A DNA stretch of 64,000 nucleotides, taken from assembly GCF_013694245.2 (NCBI RefSeq), contig NZ_CP059322.2, positions 3,045,001 to 3,109,000 of the forward strand, given 5' to 3'. This DNA comes from Micromonospora ferruginea. GTDB taxonomy: Bacteria; Actinomycetota; Actinomycetes; Mycobacteriales; Micromonosporaceae. Within the stretch, counting starts at the first letter, position 1; each line of letters begins with the position of its first letter. The notes beneath the pieces were generated by a model. The model saw nothing but the letters and a program-made list of their open reading frames with translations. It searched no databases and had not been told where the DNA came from. The position numbers were made by a program, and so were the translations under genes. Positions 7,797-17,734 of the stretch are shown one piece after another.

Positions 7797-8414
7797 GTCG
7801 GGCAGGTCGAGGACGTACGCCGCGCCCTCCGGGCGGAACCCGAGCCGGTGGTAGTAGGGGGCGACCATGCCCGGCGGGCTGACCACCCGGCGGAAGCCCC
7901 GGTCGGTGAAGAGCCGGCTGCGCCGGTAGACGAACTCGCCGGGGGTGAAGTCGCGGAACGGCGGCGTCACGTAGTCCAGGTCGATCTGGGCCACCCCGTC
8001 GGCCTCGGCGTGCGACACCATCACGCCGACCACCTCGTCGGAGCGCACCACCAGGAACGCCGACCGGTCGGCGGCGGCCGGGTCCCAGCGGAACGCCGGG
8101 TTGAACCGGGCGATGTCGGCGGCGTGCACCCGCAGCGTGTGCGCCAGGAACGCGTCGCCGGTGCCCACCTCCACCACCTGGTAGGTCTCCTCGTCGTGCC
8201 GGGTGGCCAGCAGCTTGCGCAGATACCACACGTTGATCACGGCGAGCACCACGTTCAGCCCGACCATCGGCCAGACGTGCACGGCGGCGTTGTAGCCGAT
8301 CAGGATCAGACAGCCGACCAGGTTGAGCGCGCGCAGCCGCAGGATGCGCGTCTGCAGCAGGGACCAGACCAGCAGCGCGGAGCCGGCCCAGCCGACGAGT
8401 TCCAGCCAGTTCAC
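7788..8414 (-). CDS. YgjV-like membrane domain fused to an acetyltransferase-like domain
   Basis: 208 aa. Residues 1-80 form three hydrophobic helices (WLELVGWAGSALLVWSLLQ onward) resembling the YgjV inner-membrane family. Residues 85-208 look like a divergent GNAT fold: FLVVRSDEVVGVMVS, LDYVTPPFRDF and a final YYHRLGFRPEG that matches the GNAT motif B ending. The lack of a clear R/QxxGxG/A acetyl-CoA loop makes the enzymatic role uncertain. It lies 10 nt downstream of another GNAT gene on the same strand, probably cotranscribed. Confidence 0.65.
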   Translation of the reverse strand: MNWLELVGWAGSALLVWSLLQTRILRLRALNLVGCLILIGYNAAVHVWPMVGLNVVLAVINVWYLRKLLATRHDEETYQVVEVGTGDAFLAHTLRVHAADIARFNPAFRWDPAAADRSAFLVVRSDEVVGVMVSHAEADGVAQIDLDYVTPPFRDFTPGEFVYRRSRLFTDRGFRRVVSPPGMVAPYYHRLGFRPEGAAYVLDLPDPA

Positions 8415-8424
8415 CCCGGGGAGA

Positions 8425-8928
8425 CTAGTGGTCGCCCTGGTCAGCCGCCTCGGCGGGCAGCTCCAGCACCCACTCCTCGACCTCGGCGCCGCGGCCGGGG
8501 GCGTATCCCGAGTCCTCGCCGACCACCACGAAGCCGCACTTGCGCAGCACCGCGAGCGAGGCGGCGTTGTCCTTCGCGGCGCGGGCGCGCACCGGCCGCT
8601 GCGGCAGCTCGCGCAGCAGCGCGGCGAGCCCGGCGGTGGCGTGGCCGCGCCCCCAGCGCTCCGGGTTGATCCAGTAGCTGACCTCGGTCTCGTCGTCGAC
8701 CGGGAACGCCGCCACGTGGCCGACCACCTCGCCGCCGGCCACGATCGTGCGGTTGACGATGCGCTCGTCGGCGCGGATCCGCGCCCAGTGCGCGTCGAAC
8801 GCGGCCCGGTCCGACGGGTCCTTCGGGCCGAACGCGGCCATCCAGTTGGCCTGCGGGTCCTGCTCGTGGGCGAAGAACGCGGGCAGGTCGTCGTCGCGCA
8901 CCGGACGGAGTTGCACCTCAGAGGTCAC
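8425..8928 (-). CDS. GNAT-family N-acetyltransferase
   Basis: 167 aa acetyltransferase of the RimJ/RimL-like GNAT subgroup: LRPVRDDDLPAFFAHEQDP at the N-terminus, VSYWINPERWGRGHATAGLA as the acetyl-CoA loop (RGHATAG), and NAASLAVLRKCGF as the C-terminal motif. GTG 8928 starts at the conserved region; an in-frame GTG at 8958 with GGAGG upstream is an alternative that adds 10 residues. Substrate unknown. Divergent from ppdK, sharing the region with the DevR-like motifs. Confidence 0.83.
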   Translation of the reverse strand: MTSEVQLRPVRDDDLPAFFAHEQDPQANWMAAFGPKDPSDRAAFDAHWARIRADERIVNRTIVAGGEVVGHVAAFPVDDETEVSYWINPERWGRGHATAGLAALLRELPQRPVRARAAKDNAASLAVLRKCGFVVVGEDSGYAPGRGAEVEEWVLELPAEAADQGDH

Positions 8929-8963
8929 GGCCCGGAGGTTACGCGGACCCACCGACACCGGTC

Positions 8964-8998
8964 GGGACCTCCGGCCCGTTCCGGGTCCCGTCCGGCCC
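8964..8998 (+). promoter_or_regulatory. Tandem DevR/DosR-like boxes upstream of ppdK
   Basis: GGGACCTCCGGCCC (8964-8977) fits the GGGAC-N4-GGCCC style of DevR/DosR boxes. A second half-conserved copy, GTCCCGTCCGGCCC (8985-8998), starts exactly 21 bp later, two helical turns, as is usual for tandem DevR sites. They end 65 nt before the ppdK ATG. A nearly identical box lies at 13132-13145 upstream of the stress-protein gene. Confidence 0.5.
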
Positions 8999-9062
8999 TG
9001 CCGGCGCGACCCGCCGCACCGATACCAAGGAGGAGGAGCGACGCAGTCGAGGAGGCCGGACC

Positions 9063-11723
<2,661 letters not shown>

Positions 11724-11735
11724 GAGGGCAGCACC

Positions 11736-12167
11736 ATGACCGCCATCTTCAACCCGACCGGGCTGAACACCGTACCCCCGGTGCCCCGGCCCCCGACGCC
11801 GGCCGCCGAGCCGGCCCCGGCCCCGGCGGAGCGCGGGCCGGTGGGCCCGGTGCTGGAGCTGCCCGGCGCCACGCTGGTGCCGGTCGCCCACGCCGGTCGC
11901 CCGGTGGGCGCGTTCGTGGTGACCGGCGACCGGGTCCGCTACCGCCGGGTGACCGACCCGGACCAGCTCGTCGCGGCCGCGACCGGCGCGTTCGCGGTGG
12001 CCGCGCTCACCGCCGCGGTGGCGCTGTGGTCCCGCCGCCGCCCGCCTGCGGTGCACACGGTCACCATGGGTCCCGGCGGCTGGCTGAGCCTGCGCGGCCT
12101 ACCGACCCCCACCCCGACCACCGCCCCTGGTGGGCCCGCCTCCTGCGCGCCCACCCCTCCCCGCTGA
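11736..12167 (+). CDS. Hypothetical protein with one membrane helix
   Basis: 143 aa, not recognised. It has a Pro/Ala-rich N-terminus, then a folded-looking segment (LELPGATLVPVAHAGRPVGAFVV) and one hydrophobic helix (AATGAFAVAALTAAVALWSRR), then VTMGPGGWLSLRGL. GGAGGG precedes the ATG, and the gene is 12 nt after ppdK, so it shares that operon. The last 25 residues are encoded by C-rich DNA and look unstructured; an overlapping frame reads PWWARLLRAH, so the native end may differ by a frameshift. Its TGA lies in a CCCCGCTGACCCCC motif also found at the 3' side of pyrD. Confidence 0.65.
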   Translation: MTAIFNPTGLNTVPPVPRPPTPAAEPAPAPAERGPVGPVLELPGATLVPVAHAGRPVGAFVVTGDRVRYRRVTDPDQLVAAATGAFAVAALTAAVALWSRRRPPAVHTVTMGPGGWLSLRGLPTPTPTTAPGGPASCAPTPPR

Positions 12168-12203
12168 CCCCCCACCCCCACCCACCCACCCACCCCACCC
12201 ACC
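12168..12203. repeat. CCCACC-rich polypyrimidine tract
   Basis: A low-complexity run built from CCCACC and CCCCACC units, directly next to stem-loop family B copy 1. The complementary strand can form G-quadruplexes. Comparable tracts flank the family C element at 62212 and the region before 37693. Confidence 0.7.
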
Positions 12204-12270
12204 CGCGTTGATCATGAGGTTGACGGCGATATGGATCTCCATTCGTGCCGCCAACTCCATGATCGACGCG
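12204..12270. repeat. Dispersed stem-loop, family B copy 1
   Basis: Left arm CGCGTTGATCATGAGGTTGA (12204-12223) faces a right arm whose reverse complement is CGCGTCGATCATGGAGTTGG; the arms extend to about 24 nt around a loop of about 19 nt containing GATATGGATCTCC. The same arms occur at 37693-37754 and 63376-63438; the loop resembles copy 3 in reverse orientation. Between the ppdK operon and a small + strand gene. Confidence 0.75.
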
Positions 12271-12346
12271 GGCGGGGGTGCGCGGAGCCGGGGTCGGCCG
12301 TTGGCTGGGGGTCGGGTGGGACGGTTCGGGGGTTAGGGTGAGGGGT

Positions 12347-12592
12347 GTGTCGACCGTCCGGGGGTGGATCGCGGGCGCGACCGGGGCGCAGGCCACCGGG
12401 GCGCGGGCGCTCGGCGCCACCGCCGTGGGCGCGCTGGCGGTGGGCGCGTTCGCGCTCGGCGCGGTGTCGGTGGGCGCGCTGGTGATCGGCCGGCTGGTGG
12501 TGCGTCGCGCGGCGGTCCGCGAGCTGCGCATCGGCCGGCTCGAGGTGGACGAGCTGGTCGTCCGCCACCGGAGCGAGTCGATCGACGGGTGA
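12347..12592 (+). CDS. Small glycine-patterned hydrophobic protein
   Basis: 81 aa of unknown function. Its core is a regular alternation of small and hydrophobic residues (ATGARALGATAVGALAVGAF and onward to VGALVIGRLVV), then a charged end (RELRIGRLEVDELVVRH). The period of about five residues resembles short beta-solenoid proteins. GTG 12347 lies 7 nt after a TAGGGT -10 box (12334-12339), so the mRNA is probably leaderless. Its stop is separated by one base from the stop of the convergent cNMP-binding gene. Real-gene support comes from regular codon use and this promoter. Confidence 0.55.
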   Translation: MSTVRGWIAGATGAQATGARALGATAVGALAVGAFALGAVSVGALVIGRLVVRRAAVRELRIGRLEVDELVVRHRSESIDG

Positions 12593-12593
12593 G

Positions 12594-13064
12594 TCAGCTC
12601 GCCGCGCTCGTCGGATAGCCGTACAGGTCCAGCAGCCGCACCCGGGACGCCTGGAGACGGTCCACCACCACGCTCATGAACCGGGCGGTGAGCAGCCGGC
12701 CCAGCGTGTCGTCGGACTCCATCAGCCGGCGTACCCCCTCCGCGTCGAACTCGACCGCGGTGCTGCGCAGGGTGGCCACCGCCCCGAACTGCCAGCGGTA
12801 GGGCGGGAAGAGCCAGGACCAGCCGAGCACGCCGCCCGCCCCGACCGTCTCGATGCCCACGTCGCCACGGCCGGGCACCGGGAAGTCCAGCGCCACCTGG
12901 CCGCCGCGGACCAGCCAGAACCGCTCGGCCGGCTGCCCGGCGCGGAACAGCCGGTGCCCGGGGTGCCAGGCCACCGGGCGGGCGTAGCCGGTGAGCCGGG
13001 GCAACCACTCGTCGGGCAGCCCGGCCAGGAACGGGTGCACACGCAGCATCTCCAGCGGGGTCAT
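12594..13064 (-). CDS. Cyclic nucleotide-binding (Crp-type) domain protein without HTH
   Basis: 156 aa consisting only of a cNMP-binding beta-roll: HPGHRLFRAGQPAERFWLVR and GGQVALDFPVPGRGDVGIETVG, with the phosphate-binding-cassette area at GAGGVLGWSWLFPP, then the dimer helix. The DNA-binding helix-turn-helix of Crp is absent, so it acts as a sensor or partner, not as a classical regulator. ATG 13064 has GGAGG 5 nt upstream. Divergent from the universal stress protein gene, with a DevR-like box and a family A repeat between them. Confidence 0.82.
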   Translation of the reverse strand: MTPLEMLRVHPFLAGLPDEWLPRLTGYARPVAWHPGHRLFRAGQPAERFWLVRGGQVALDFPVPGRGDVGIETVGAGGVLGWSWLFPPYRWQFGAVATLRSTAVEFDAEGVRRLMESDDTLGRLLTARFMSVVVDRLQASRVRLLDLYGYPTSAAS

Positions 13065-13131
13065 CACGCCTCCACGGATCGGCGGCAGGAAGCCGTGGTT
13101 CCATCCCACCCGGTCCCGAGCCGGCGCGGCA

Positions 13132-13145
13132 GGGCCGATGGTCCC
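13132..13145. promoter_or_regulatory. DevR/DosR-like box between cNMP and USP genes
   Basis: GGGCCGATGGTCCC; its complement GGGACCATCGGCCC differs at only 2 of 14 positions from the ppdK box at 8964-8977. It lies 68 nt upstream of the cNMP-binding gene and 145 nt upstream of the universal stress protein gene and could serve either. Confidence 0.5.
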
Positions 13146-13159
13146 GGGCCGCGGTGATG

Positions 13160-13215
13160 GCAGGGGCCCCTTCCTATCGCCTGGGCGATAGGAAGGGGCC
13201 CCTGCTAACCGGGGG
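13160..13215. repeat. Dispersed GGGGCCCC palindrome, family A copy 2
   Basis: A perfect 21-bp stem, positions 13160-13180 against 13185-13205, with loop CTGG. Each arm contains its own GGGGCCCC. It is followed by CTAACCGGGGGC, like copy 1. It sits in the divergent intergenic region and would form a very strong cruciform or RNA hairpin. Confidence 0.75.
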
Positions 13216-13289
13216 CTCACGCGTGGCGGCGGCGCGGGGTGGGGACGGCAGCGGCCACAATGGGGCGAGCCGACCGGAGGGGACACCCG

Positions 13290-14174
13290 ATGAACCGACC
13301 CGTCGTGGCGGGGGTGGACGGATCGCCGTCCAGCCTGACCGCCGCCGACCAGGCCGCCGCGACAGCCGTGGCCCGATCCCGGCCGCTGCTGCTGGTGCAC
13401 GGCTACCTGCACCCGCTCGGCTACGGCGTCCCGCTCAACCCGTACGACCTCGGGGTGCCGGCGCCCACCGAGGAGGCGGAGAAGATGCTCGAACGGGTCG
13501 CCGCCGACCTGGCCGAGCGGCATCCCGGGCTGCGGGTGGCGGTCCGGCAGGTCGCCGGCGGCCCGGGCGCGGCCCTGGTCGAGGAGTCGCGGCGGGCCGA
13601 GCTGGTGGTGGTCGGCAGCCGGGGCGTGGGCGGCTTCACCGGGCTGCTGCTCGGTTCGGTGGGCGGGCAGCTCGCGCAGCACGGGCACTGCCCGGTGCTC
13701 GTCGTCCGCCCCGCCGAGCAGCCGATCCCGGTCGACGGCCCGGTGGTGGTCGGCGTCGACGGCTCCGAGTCCGCGGCGTACGCGGTCGAACTGGCCGCGG
13801 ACGAGGCCGCCCGCCGAGACGCCGAGCTGGTGCTGATGCACGTGCGCGCGCCGGAGCGCGGCGCGCCGGCACCGGAGGTGGCGGCCGAGGCGACCACCGC
13901 CGAGCGGGCCGAGGCGGCCGAGCTGCTGGGCTCCGCCGCCGCGCACGTCCGGGCGGCGCACCCCGACCTGCGGGTGACCGAGCGTGCCGTGGTCGCCGCC
14001 TCCCCGGAGACGGCGCTGCGGGAGGCGAGCGGGGAGGCGTCGCTGGTGGTGGCCGGTTCACGCGGCCGGGGCGGCTTCACCGGGCTGCTGCTCGGCTCGG
14101 TCAGCCAGGCCCTGGTGCAGCACGCCCACTGCCCGGTGCTGATCGCCCACCGGCCGGAGCCGGCCGACGACTGA
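13290..14174 (+). CDS. Tandem universal stress protein
   Basis: 294 aa with two complete Usp domains (about 1-145 and 150-290). Each ends with the ATP-binding pattern: VVGSRGVGGFTGLLLGS and VAGSRGRGGFTGLLLGS, followed by HCPVLVVR or HCPVLIAH. Such ATP-binding double-Usp proteins accumulate in hypoxia and stationary phase in mycobacteria and streptomycetes. ATG 13290 has GGAGGGG upstream. Near ppdK, a cNMP protein and DevR-like boxes, it fits a dormancy set. Confidence 0.92.
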   Translation: MNRPVVAGVDGSPSSLTAADQAAATAVARSRPLLLVHGYLHPLGYGVPLNPYDLGVPAPTEEAEKMLERVAADLAERHPGLRVAVRQVAGGPGAALVEESRRAELVVVGSRGVGGFTGLLLGSVGGQLAQHGHCPVLVVRPAEQPIPVDGPVVVGVDGSESAAYAVELAADEAARRDAELVLMHVRAPERGAPAPEVAAEATTAERAEAAELLGSAAAHVRAAHPDLRVTERAVVAASPETALREASGEASLVVAGSRGRGGFTGLLLGSVSQALVQHAHCPVLIAHRPEPADD

Positions 14175-14188
14175 GGCCGACGCCCGGG

Positions 14189-14815
14189 TCAGACCGGGTC
14201 GCGGCCGGCGAGCAGGTCGGCGAAGTCGGTGGTCAGGGCGAACGGGTCGGCCGGACCGGTGGACGGCGACCGTCGGTCCACCTGCTCGGCCAGTTCGGCG
14301 GCGGCCCGGCGGATCCGGGCCCGCAGCGCGCTGTCGCCGTCGTCGCCGGCCCAGTCCTCCGGCGCGGCGAACACCGCCGTCGGCAGCGTCACCGCCCGCA
14401 GGTACGTGAACATCGGCCGGACCGCGTGCTCCAACGCGAGCGAGTGCCGGGCGGTGCCGCCGGTCGCCCCGATCAGCACCGGCGTGCCGGCCAGCGCGTC
14501 CCGGTCCACCACGTCGAAGAAGGACTTGAACAACCCGTTGTAGGACGCGTTGAAGATCGGCGTGACCGCGATCAGCCCGTCGGCCCCCGCGACGGTGTCG
14601 AGCGTCTCGCGCAGGGCGGCCGGCGCGAAGCCGGTGAGCAGGTGGTTGACCACGTCGTGGGCGTGCTCGCGCAGGTCCACCGGGCGCAGGTCGACGGCCG
14701 CGCCGCGGCCGGCCAGCGCGTCGCGGGCGGCCGCGGCGAGCTGGTCGGCCAGCAGGCGGGTGGACGAGGGCTGGCCGAGACCCGCCGAGACGACCGCGAG
14801 GGTACGCCGGGTCAT
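14189..14815 (-). CDS. NADPH-dependent FMN reductase, CE1759-type
   Basis: 208 aa flavodoxin-like reductase: VVSAGLGQPSSTRLLADQL gives the FMN phosphate loop and TPIFNASYNGLFKSFFDVVD the second flavin contact. It very probably supplies reduced flavin to the luciferase-like monooxygenase whose stop overlaps its ATG by 4 nt. Reductase plus LLM oxygenase in one operon is the known CE1758/CE1759 pair arrangement of actinobacteria. Physiological substrate unknown. Confidence 0.87.
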   Translation of the reverse strand: MTRRTLAVVSAGLGQPSSTRLLADQLAAAARDALAGRGAAVDLRPVDLREHAHDVVNHLLTGFAPAALRETLDTVAGADGLIAVTPIFNASYNGLFKSFFDVVDRDALAGTPVLIGATGGTARHSLALEHAVRPMFTYLRAVTLPTAVFAAPEDWAGDDGDSALRARIRRAAAELAEQVDRRSPSTGPADPFALTTDFADLLAGRDPV

Positions 14816-15915
14816 CGCTTCTCCTCCTCCGTGGTCGTGGCGGCCTCACGGGCGGCCAGCAGGCTGGCGTGGGTGGGCGCCTCGGGCACGTGCGCGGGGC
14901 GCATCGAGTCGAACTCCTTGCGCAGCACCGGCACCACCTCCTCGCCGAGCAGGTCGAGCTGCTCCAGCACCGTCTTCAGCGGCAGGCCGGCGTGGTCCAT
15001 CAGGAAGAGCTGCCGCTGGTAGTCGCCGACGTACTCGCGGAAGCCCAGCGTGCGGTCGATGACCTGCTGCGGGCTGCCCACGGTCAGTGGCGTCTCCCGG
15101 GTGAACTCCTCCAGCGACGGGCCGTGGCCGTAGACCGGGGCGTTGTCGAAGTAGGGCCGGAACTCGCGTACCGCGTCCTGCGAGTTGCGGCGCATGAACA
15201 CCTGCCCGCCCAGGCCGACGATGGCCTGTTCGGGGGTGCCGTGGCCGTAGTGCGCCCAGCGCTGGCGGTAGAGGCCGACCATCCGCTGGGTGTGCCCCTT
15301 GGGCCAGAAGATGTGGTTGGCGAAGAAGCCGTCGCCGTAGTACGCGGCCTGCTCGGCGATCTCCGGGCTGCGGATCGAGCCGTGCCAGACGAACGGCGGC
15401 ACGCCGTCGAGCGGGCGCGGCGTCGAGGTGAACGACTGAAGCGGGGTGCGGAACCGGCCCTTCCAGTCGACCACGTCCTCGCGCCACAGCCGGTGCAGCA
15501 GGTCGTAGTTCTCGATCGCGAGCGGGATGCCGTTGCGGATGTCCTGCCCGAACCACGGGTAGACCGGGCCGGTGTTGCCGCGACCCATCATCAGGTCCAC
15601 CCGGCCGTCGGCGAGGTGCTGGAGCATCGCGTAGTCCTCGGCGATCTTCACCGGGTCGTTGGTGGTGATCAGCGTGGTCGAGGTGGACAGCAGCAGGCGC
15701 TCGGTGCGCGCGGCGATCCAGCCGAGCATGGTGGTCGGCGACGACGGTACGAACGGCGGGTTGTGGTGCTCGCCGGTGGCGAAGACGTCCAGGCCGACCT
15801 CTTCGGCCTTGAGCGCGATGGTGGTCATGGCCTTGATCCGGTCACGCTCGGACGTCGACCGTCCGGTGATCGGGTCGACGGTGACGTCACCGACGGTGAA
15901 GATTCCGAACTGCAT
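14812..15915 (-). CDS. LLM-class flavin-dependent oxidoreductase, CE1758-type
   Basis: 367 aa TIM-barrel of the bacterial-luciferase (LLM) family: MQFGIFTVGDVTVDPITGR at the start, EEVGLDVFATGEHHNPPFV (flavin-site His pair), LSTSTTLITTNDPVKIAED and RVDLMMGRGNTGPVYPWFG. ATG 15915 is preceded by GAGGAG. First gene of a two-gene operon with the FMN reductase. It probably oxygenates a sulfur- or carbon-containing small molecule; which one cannot be read. A TTGAC-GA-GTCAA palindrome lies 46 nt upstream. Confidence 0.9.
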   Translation of the reverse strand: MQFGIFTVGDVTVDPITGRSTSERDRIKAMTTIALKAEEVGLDVFATGEHHNPPFVPSSPTTMLGWIAARTERLLLSTSTTLITTNDPVKIAEDYAMLQHLADGRVDLMMGRGNTGPVYPWFGQDIRNGIPLAIENYDLLHRLWREDVVDWKGRFRTPLQSFTSTPRPLDGVPPFVWHGSIRSPEIAEQAAYYGDGFFANHIFWPKGHTQRMVGLYRQRWAHYGHGTPEQAIVGLGGQVFMRRNSQDAVREFRPYFDNAPVYGHGPSLEEFTRETPLTVGSPQQVIDRTLGFREYVGDYQRQLFLMDHAGLPLKTVLEQLDLLGEEVVPVLRKEFDSMRPAHVPEAPTHASLLAAREAATTTEEEKR

Positions 15916-15960
15916 GACCAGCTCCTCGGCTGAGATCCGGCATCGCACCGCACAACCTAT

Positions 15961-15972
15961 TTGACGAGTCAA
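15961..15972. promoter_or_regulatory. TTGAC-GA-GTCAA palindrome upstream of LLM operon
   Basis: Perfect 5+2+5 inverted repeat in an AT-richer island upstream of the LLM gene. On the gene strand, TAGGTT follows it and may be the -10. It fits a MarR- or TetR-type operator controlling the flavin pair. No regulator gene is adjacent. Confidence 0.4.
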
Positions 15973-16004
15973 CTATTCCACCAACCCCCTCCCCCCCCCG
16001 GCGC

Positions 16005-16074
16005 CGATCTTGCAGTTACTGCCCCCGGAAAGTCTCTTTTGTTCCGTTATCGGAGGGCCGAAAGTGCAAGATCG
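16005..16074. repeat. Dispersed 70-bp stem-loop, family C copy 1
   Basis: Ends are CGATCTTGCA (16005-16014) and TGCAAGATCG (16065-16074). Read on the minus strand it begins CGATCTTGCACTTTCGGCCC, matching 19 of 20 positions of copy 2 at 62212. Both copies are exactly 70 bp. It lies between the divergent LLM and glycosylase genes, next to a run of C. Confidence 0.75.
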
Positions 16075-16112
16075 CGGGGGGAGGGGCCGGGCGGCGACTA
16101 GCCTTGCCGGCC

Positions 16113-16727
16113 ATGACGTACACCTGGCTCGACGCGCCGGCGGCGGACGTTGCGGCGACCGCGCGGACTTTGCTCGGCTGGGACGTGTCGGGGAACGGGG
16201 TGCGCGTCCGGCTGACCGAGGTCGAGGCGTACGCCGGGACCGGGGCGGATCCGGCGTCGCACGCCCACCGCGGGCCGACGCCGCGCAACCGGGTGATGTT
16301 CGGGCCGGCCGGGCACGTCTACGTGTACTTCGTGTTCGGCATGCACTGGTGCGCGAACATCGTCTGCGGGCGCGACGGCGAGGCGGCGGCCGTGCTGCTG
16401 CGCGCCGGCGAGGTGGTCGACGGGATCGGGATCGCCCGGGACCGGCGCCCGCACGCCTCGGACCGGGATCTGGCCCGGGGGCCCGCCCGGCTGGTCACCG
16501 CGCTCGGCCTCGACCGCGACGCGAACGGCACCTCGGCGGTCGACGGGACCGGCCCGCTGCTCCTGACTCCGCCGGTCGAGGCGGTCGACCCGGCGCGGGT
16601 CGTCGCCGGGCCCCGGGTCGGGGTCGCCGCGGCGCACGACCTGCCGTGGCGCTTCTGGCTGGCTGACGAGCCGAGCGTGAGCGTGTACCGCCGGCACAGC
16701 CCGCGTCGCCGGCCCGCGCCGCGCTGA
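16113..16727 (+). CDS. mpg: 3-methyladenine DNA glycosylase (AAG/MPG family)
   Basis: 204 aa base-excision repair enzyme that removes alkylated purines. The family core is intact: LTEVEAYAG with the catalytic Glu, HAHRGPTPRNRVMFGPAGHV, and YVYFVFGMHWCANIV. The second half (RGPARLVTALGLDRDANGT) also matches. ATG 16113 lies 8 nt after a TAGCCT -10 (16099-16104), so the mRNA is likely leaderless. Single gene. Confidence 0.93.
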   Translation: MTYTWLDAPAADVAATARTLLGWDVSGNGVRVRLTEVEAYAGTGADPASHAHRGPTPRNRVMFGPAGHVYVYFVFGMHWCANIVCGRDGEAAAVLLRAGEVVDGIGIARDRRPHASDRDLARGPARLVTALGLDRDANGTSAVDGTGPLLLTPPVEAVDPARVVAGPRVGVAAAHDLPWRFWLADEPSVSVYRRHSPRRRPAPR

Positions 16728-16742
16728 TCGTCCCGCAACCCG

Positions 16743-16777
16743 AGGGCCCCTCCGGCGCGTCTCACCGGGAGAGGCCC
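16743..16777 (+). terminator. Imperfect hairpin after mpg
   Basis: GGGCCCCTCCGG (16744-16755) can pair imperfectly with CCGGGAGAGGCCC (16765-16777) just after the mpg stop. No T tract follows. Confidence 0.35.
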
Positions 16778-16809
16778 AGGCTTCGGCGTACGAATGACTT
16801 TCAACGAGG

Positions 16810-16820
16810 TGTTGACAACA
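16810..16820 (+). promoter_or_regulatory. Promoter with palindrome TGTTGACAACA
   Basis: A consensus -35 TTGACA (16812-16817) lies inside the perfect palindrome TGTTG-A-CAACA. TGGGAT (16836-16841), 18 nt later, may be the -10, which would place the transcript start at the ATG at 16849. A repressor bound here would block RNA polymerase; the downstream DNA-binding protein is a candidate. Confidence 0.5.
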
Positions 16821-16848
16821 TGCCGTTCTTGGGTGTGGGATGGACGGC

Positions 16849-17274
16849 ATGGTCACCGTGGACAACGACCCGTTCACCGCTCCGGATGCTGCCCAGGCCC
16901 GGGCCCATCGCAACTACGCGGCGCTGCTGCGGATCGCCGAGCGGCACGCCGGCACCACCTCCCGCCGCCGGCGCTACGCGCACCCCGACGTGCCCGACGC
17001 CTACGAGGCGGCCACGCTGGTGATGGCGCTCGCCGGCGGGGCGGAGCTGGACGCGGGCGAGGAACCGGTCGACCAGGCCGACCTGATGGCCGCGCTGACC
17101 CTGATCCCGCACGTGCGGGCCGAGGTGGACGCGCTGGAGGCCGGGCTGCTCCAGGTGGCCCGCGGCCGGGGCATGACCTGGCAGGCGATCGCGTTCGGGC
17201 TGGGGCTGGGCAGCGCCCAGGCGGCCCGGCAGCGCTTCGAGCGACTCACCGTGCGCACCGGCACCGGCGACTGA
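16849..17274 (+). CDS. Small HTH-type DNA-binding protein
   Basis: 141 aa, unrecognised family. The N-terminal half is helical and basic (TTSRRRRYAHP); the C-terminal segment GLLQVARGRGMTWQAIAFGLGLGSAQAARQR reads as a sigma-4-like helix-turn-helix (WQAIAFGLGLGSAQAARQRF). Start: ATG 16849 coincides with the expected transcript start; ATG 16840 adds three residues. Probably self-regulating through the TGTTGACAACA site. Confidence 0.65.
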   Translation: MVTVDNDPFTAPDAAQARAHRNYAALLRIAERHAGTTSRRRRYAHPDVPDAYEAATLVMALAGGAELDAGEEPVDQADLMAALTLIPHVRAEVDALEAGLLQVARGRGMTWQAIAFGLGLGSAQAARQRFERLTVRTGTGD

Positions 17275-17340
17275 GCCCGCCCACCCCTGTCACAGCCGCG
17301 GTCGAGACTGTGCCGGACGACGACGGCACGGGAGGACGCG

Positions 17341-17694
17341 ATGACGCGCGACGAGATGTTGGCCTACTGCCTGGCGAAACCGGGCGCCTGGCTGGACCGC
17401 CCGTGGGAGGGCGACGAGGTGGTGAAGGTGGGCAGCCGGATCTTCGCGTTCCTCGGGTCCCCCGACGGTGAGGCGCGGCTCGGGGTCAAGTGCGGGCCGT
17501 CGCGCGAGGTCGCCGACGAGTGGCTGCACCGGTTCCCGGACGACGCCCGCCCCTCGCCCTACATCGGCCGATCGGGGTGGAACACGTTGCGCCTGACCGG
17601 CGGCATCCCCGACGACGAGCTGGTCGACGCGCTCGACGGGTCGTACGACGCGGTGGTGGCCAAGCTGCCCAAGCGGGAGCGGCCGACGGCCTGA
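17341..17694 (+). CDS. MmcQ/YjbR family DNA-binding protein
   Basis: 117 aa. Opens with MTRDEMLAYCLAKPGAWLD, continues with KVGSRIFAFLG and ends with the typical YIGRSGWNTLRLTGGIPDDE and LVDALDGSYDAVVAKL pattern of the MmcQ/YjbR fold (double-wing). Molecular role is poorly known; some members bind DNA. GGGAGGA lies just before the ATG. A strong hairpin follows. Confidence 0.85.
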   Translation: MTRDEMLAYCLAKPGAWLDRPWEGDEVVKVGSRIFAFLGSPDGEARLGVKCGPSREVADEWLHRFPDDARPSPYIGRSGWNTLRLTGGIPDDELVDALDGSYDAVVAKLPKRERPTA

Positions 17695-17727
17695 GCCCCG
17701 CGCGGCGGCCGGGCCACCGCGCGGGGC
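17695..17727. terminator. Bidirectional terminator between yjbR-like gene and argH
   Basis: GCCCCGCGCGG (17695-17705) pairs perfectly over 11 bp with CCGCGCGGGGC (17717-17727). It sits between convergent genes and can serve both the YjbR-like gene and the end of the arg operon. Confidence 0.65.
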
Positions 17728-17734
17728 GTGCGGG

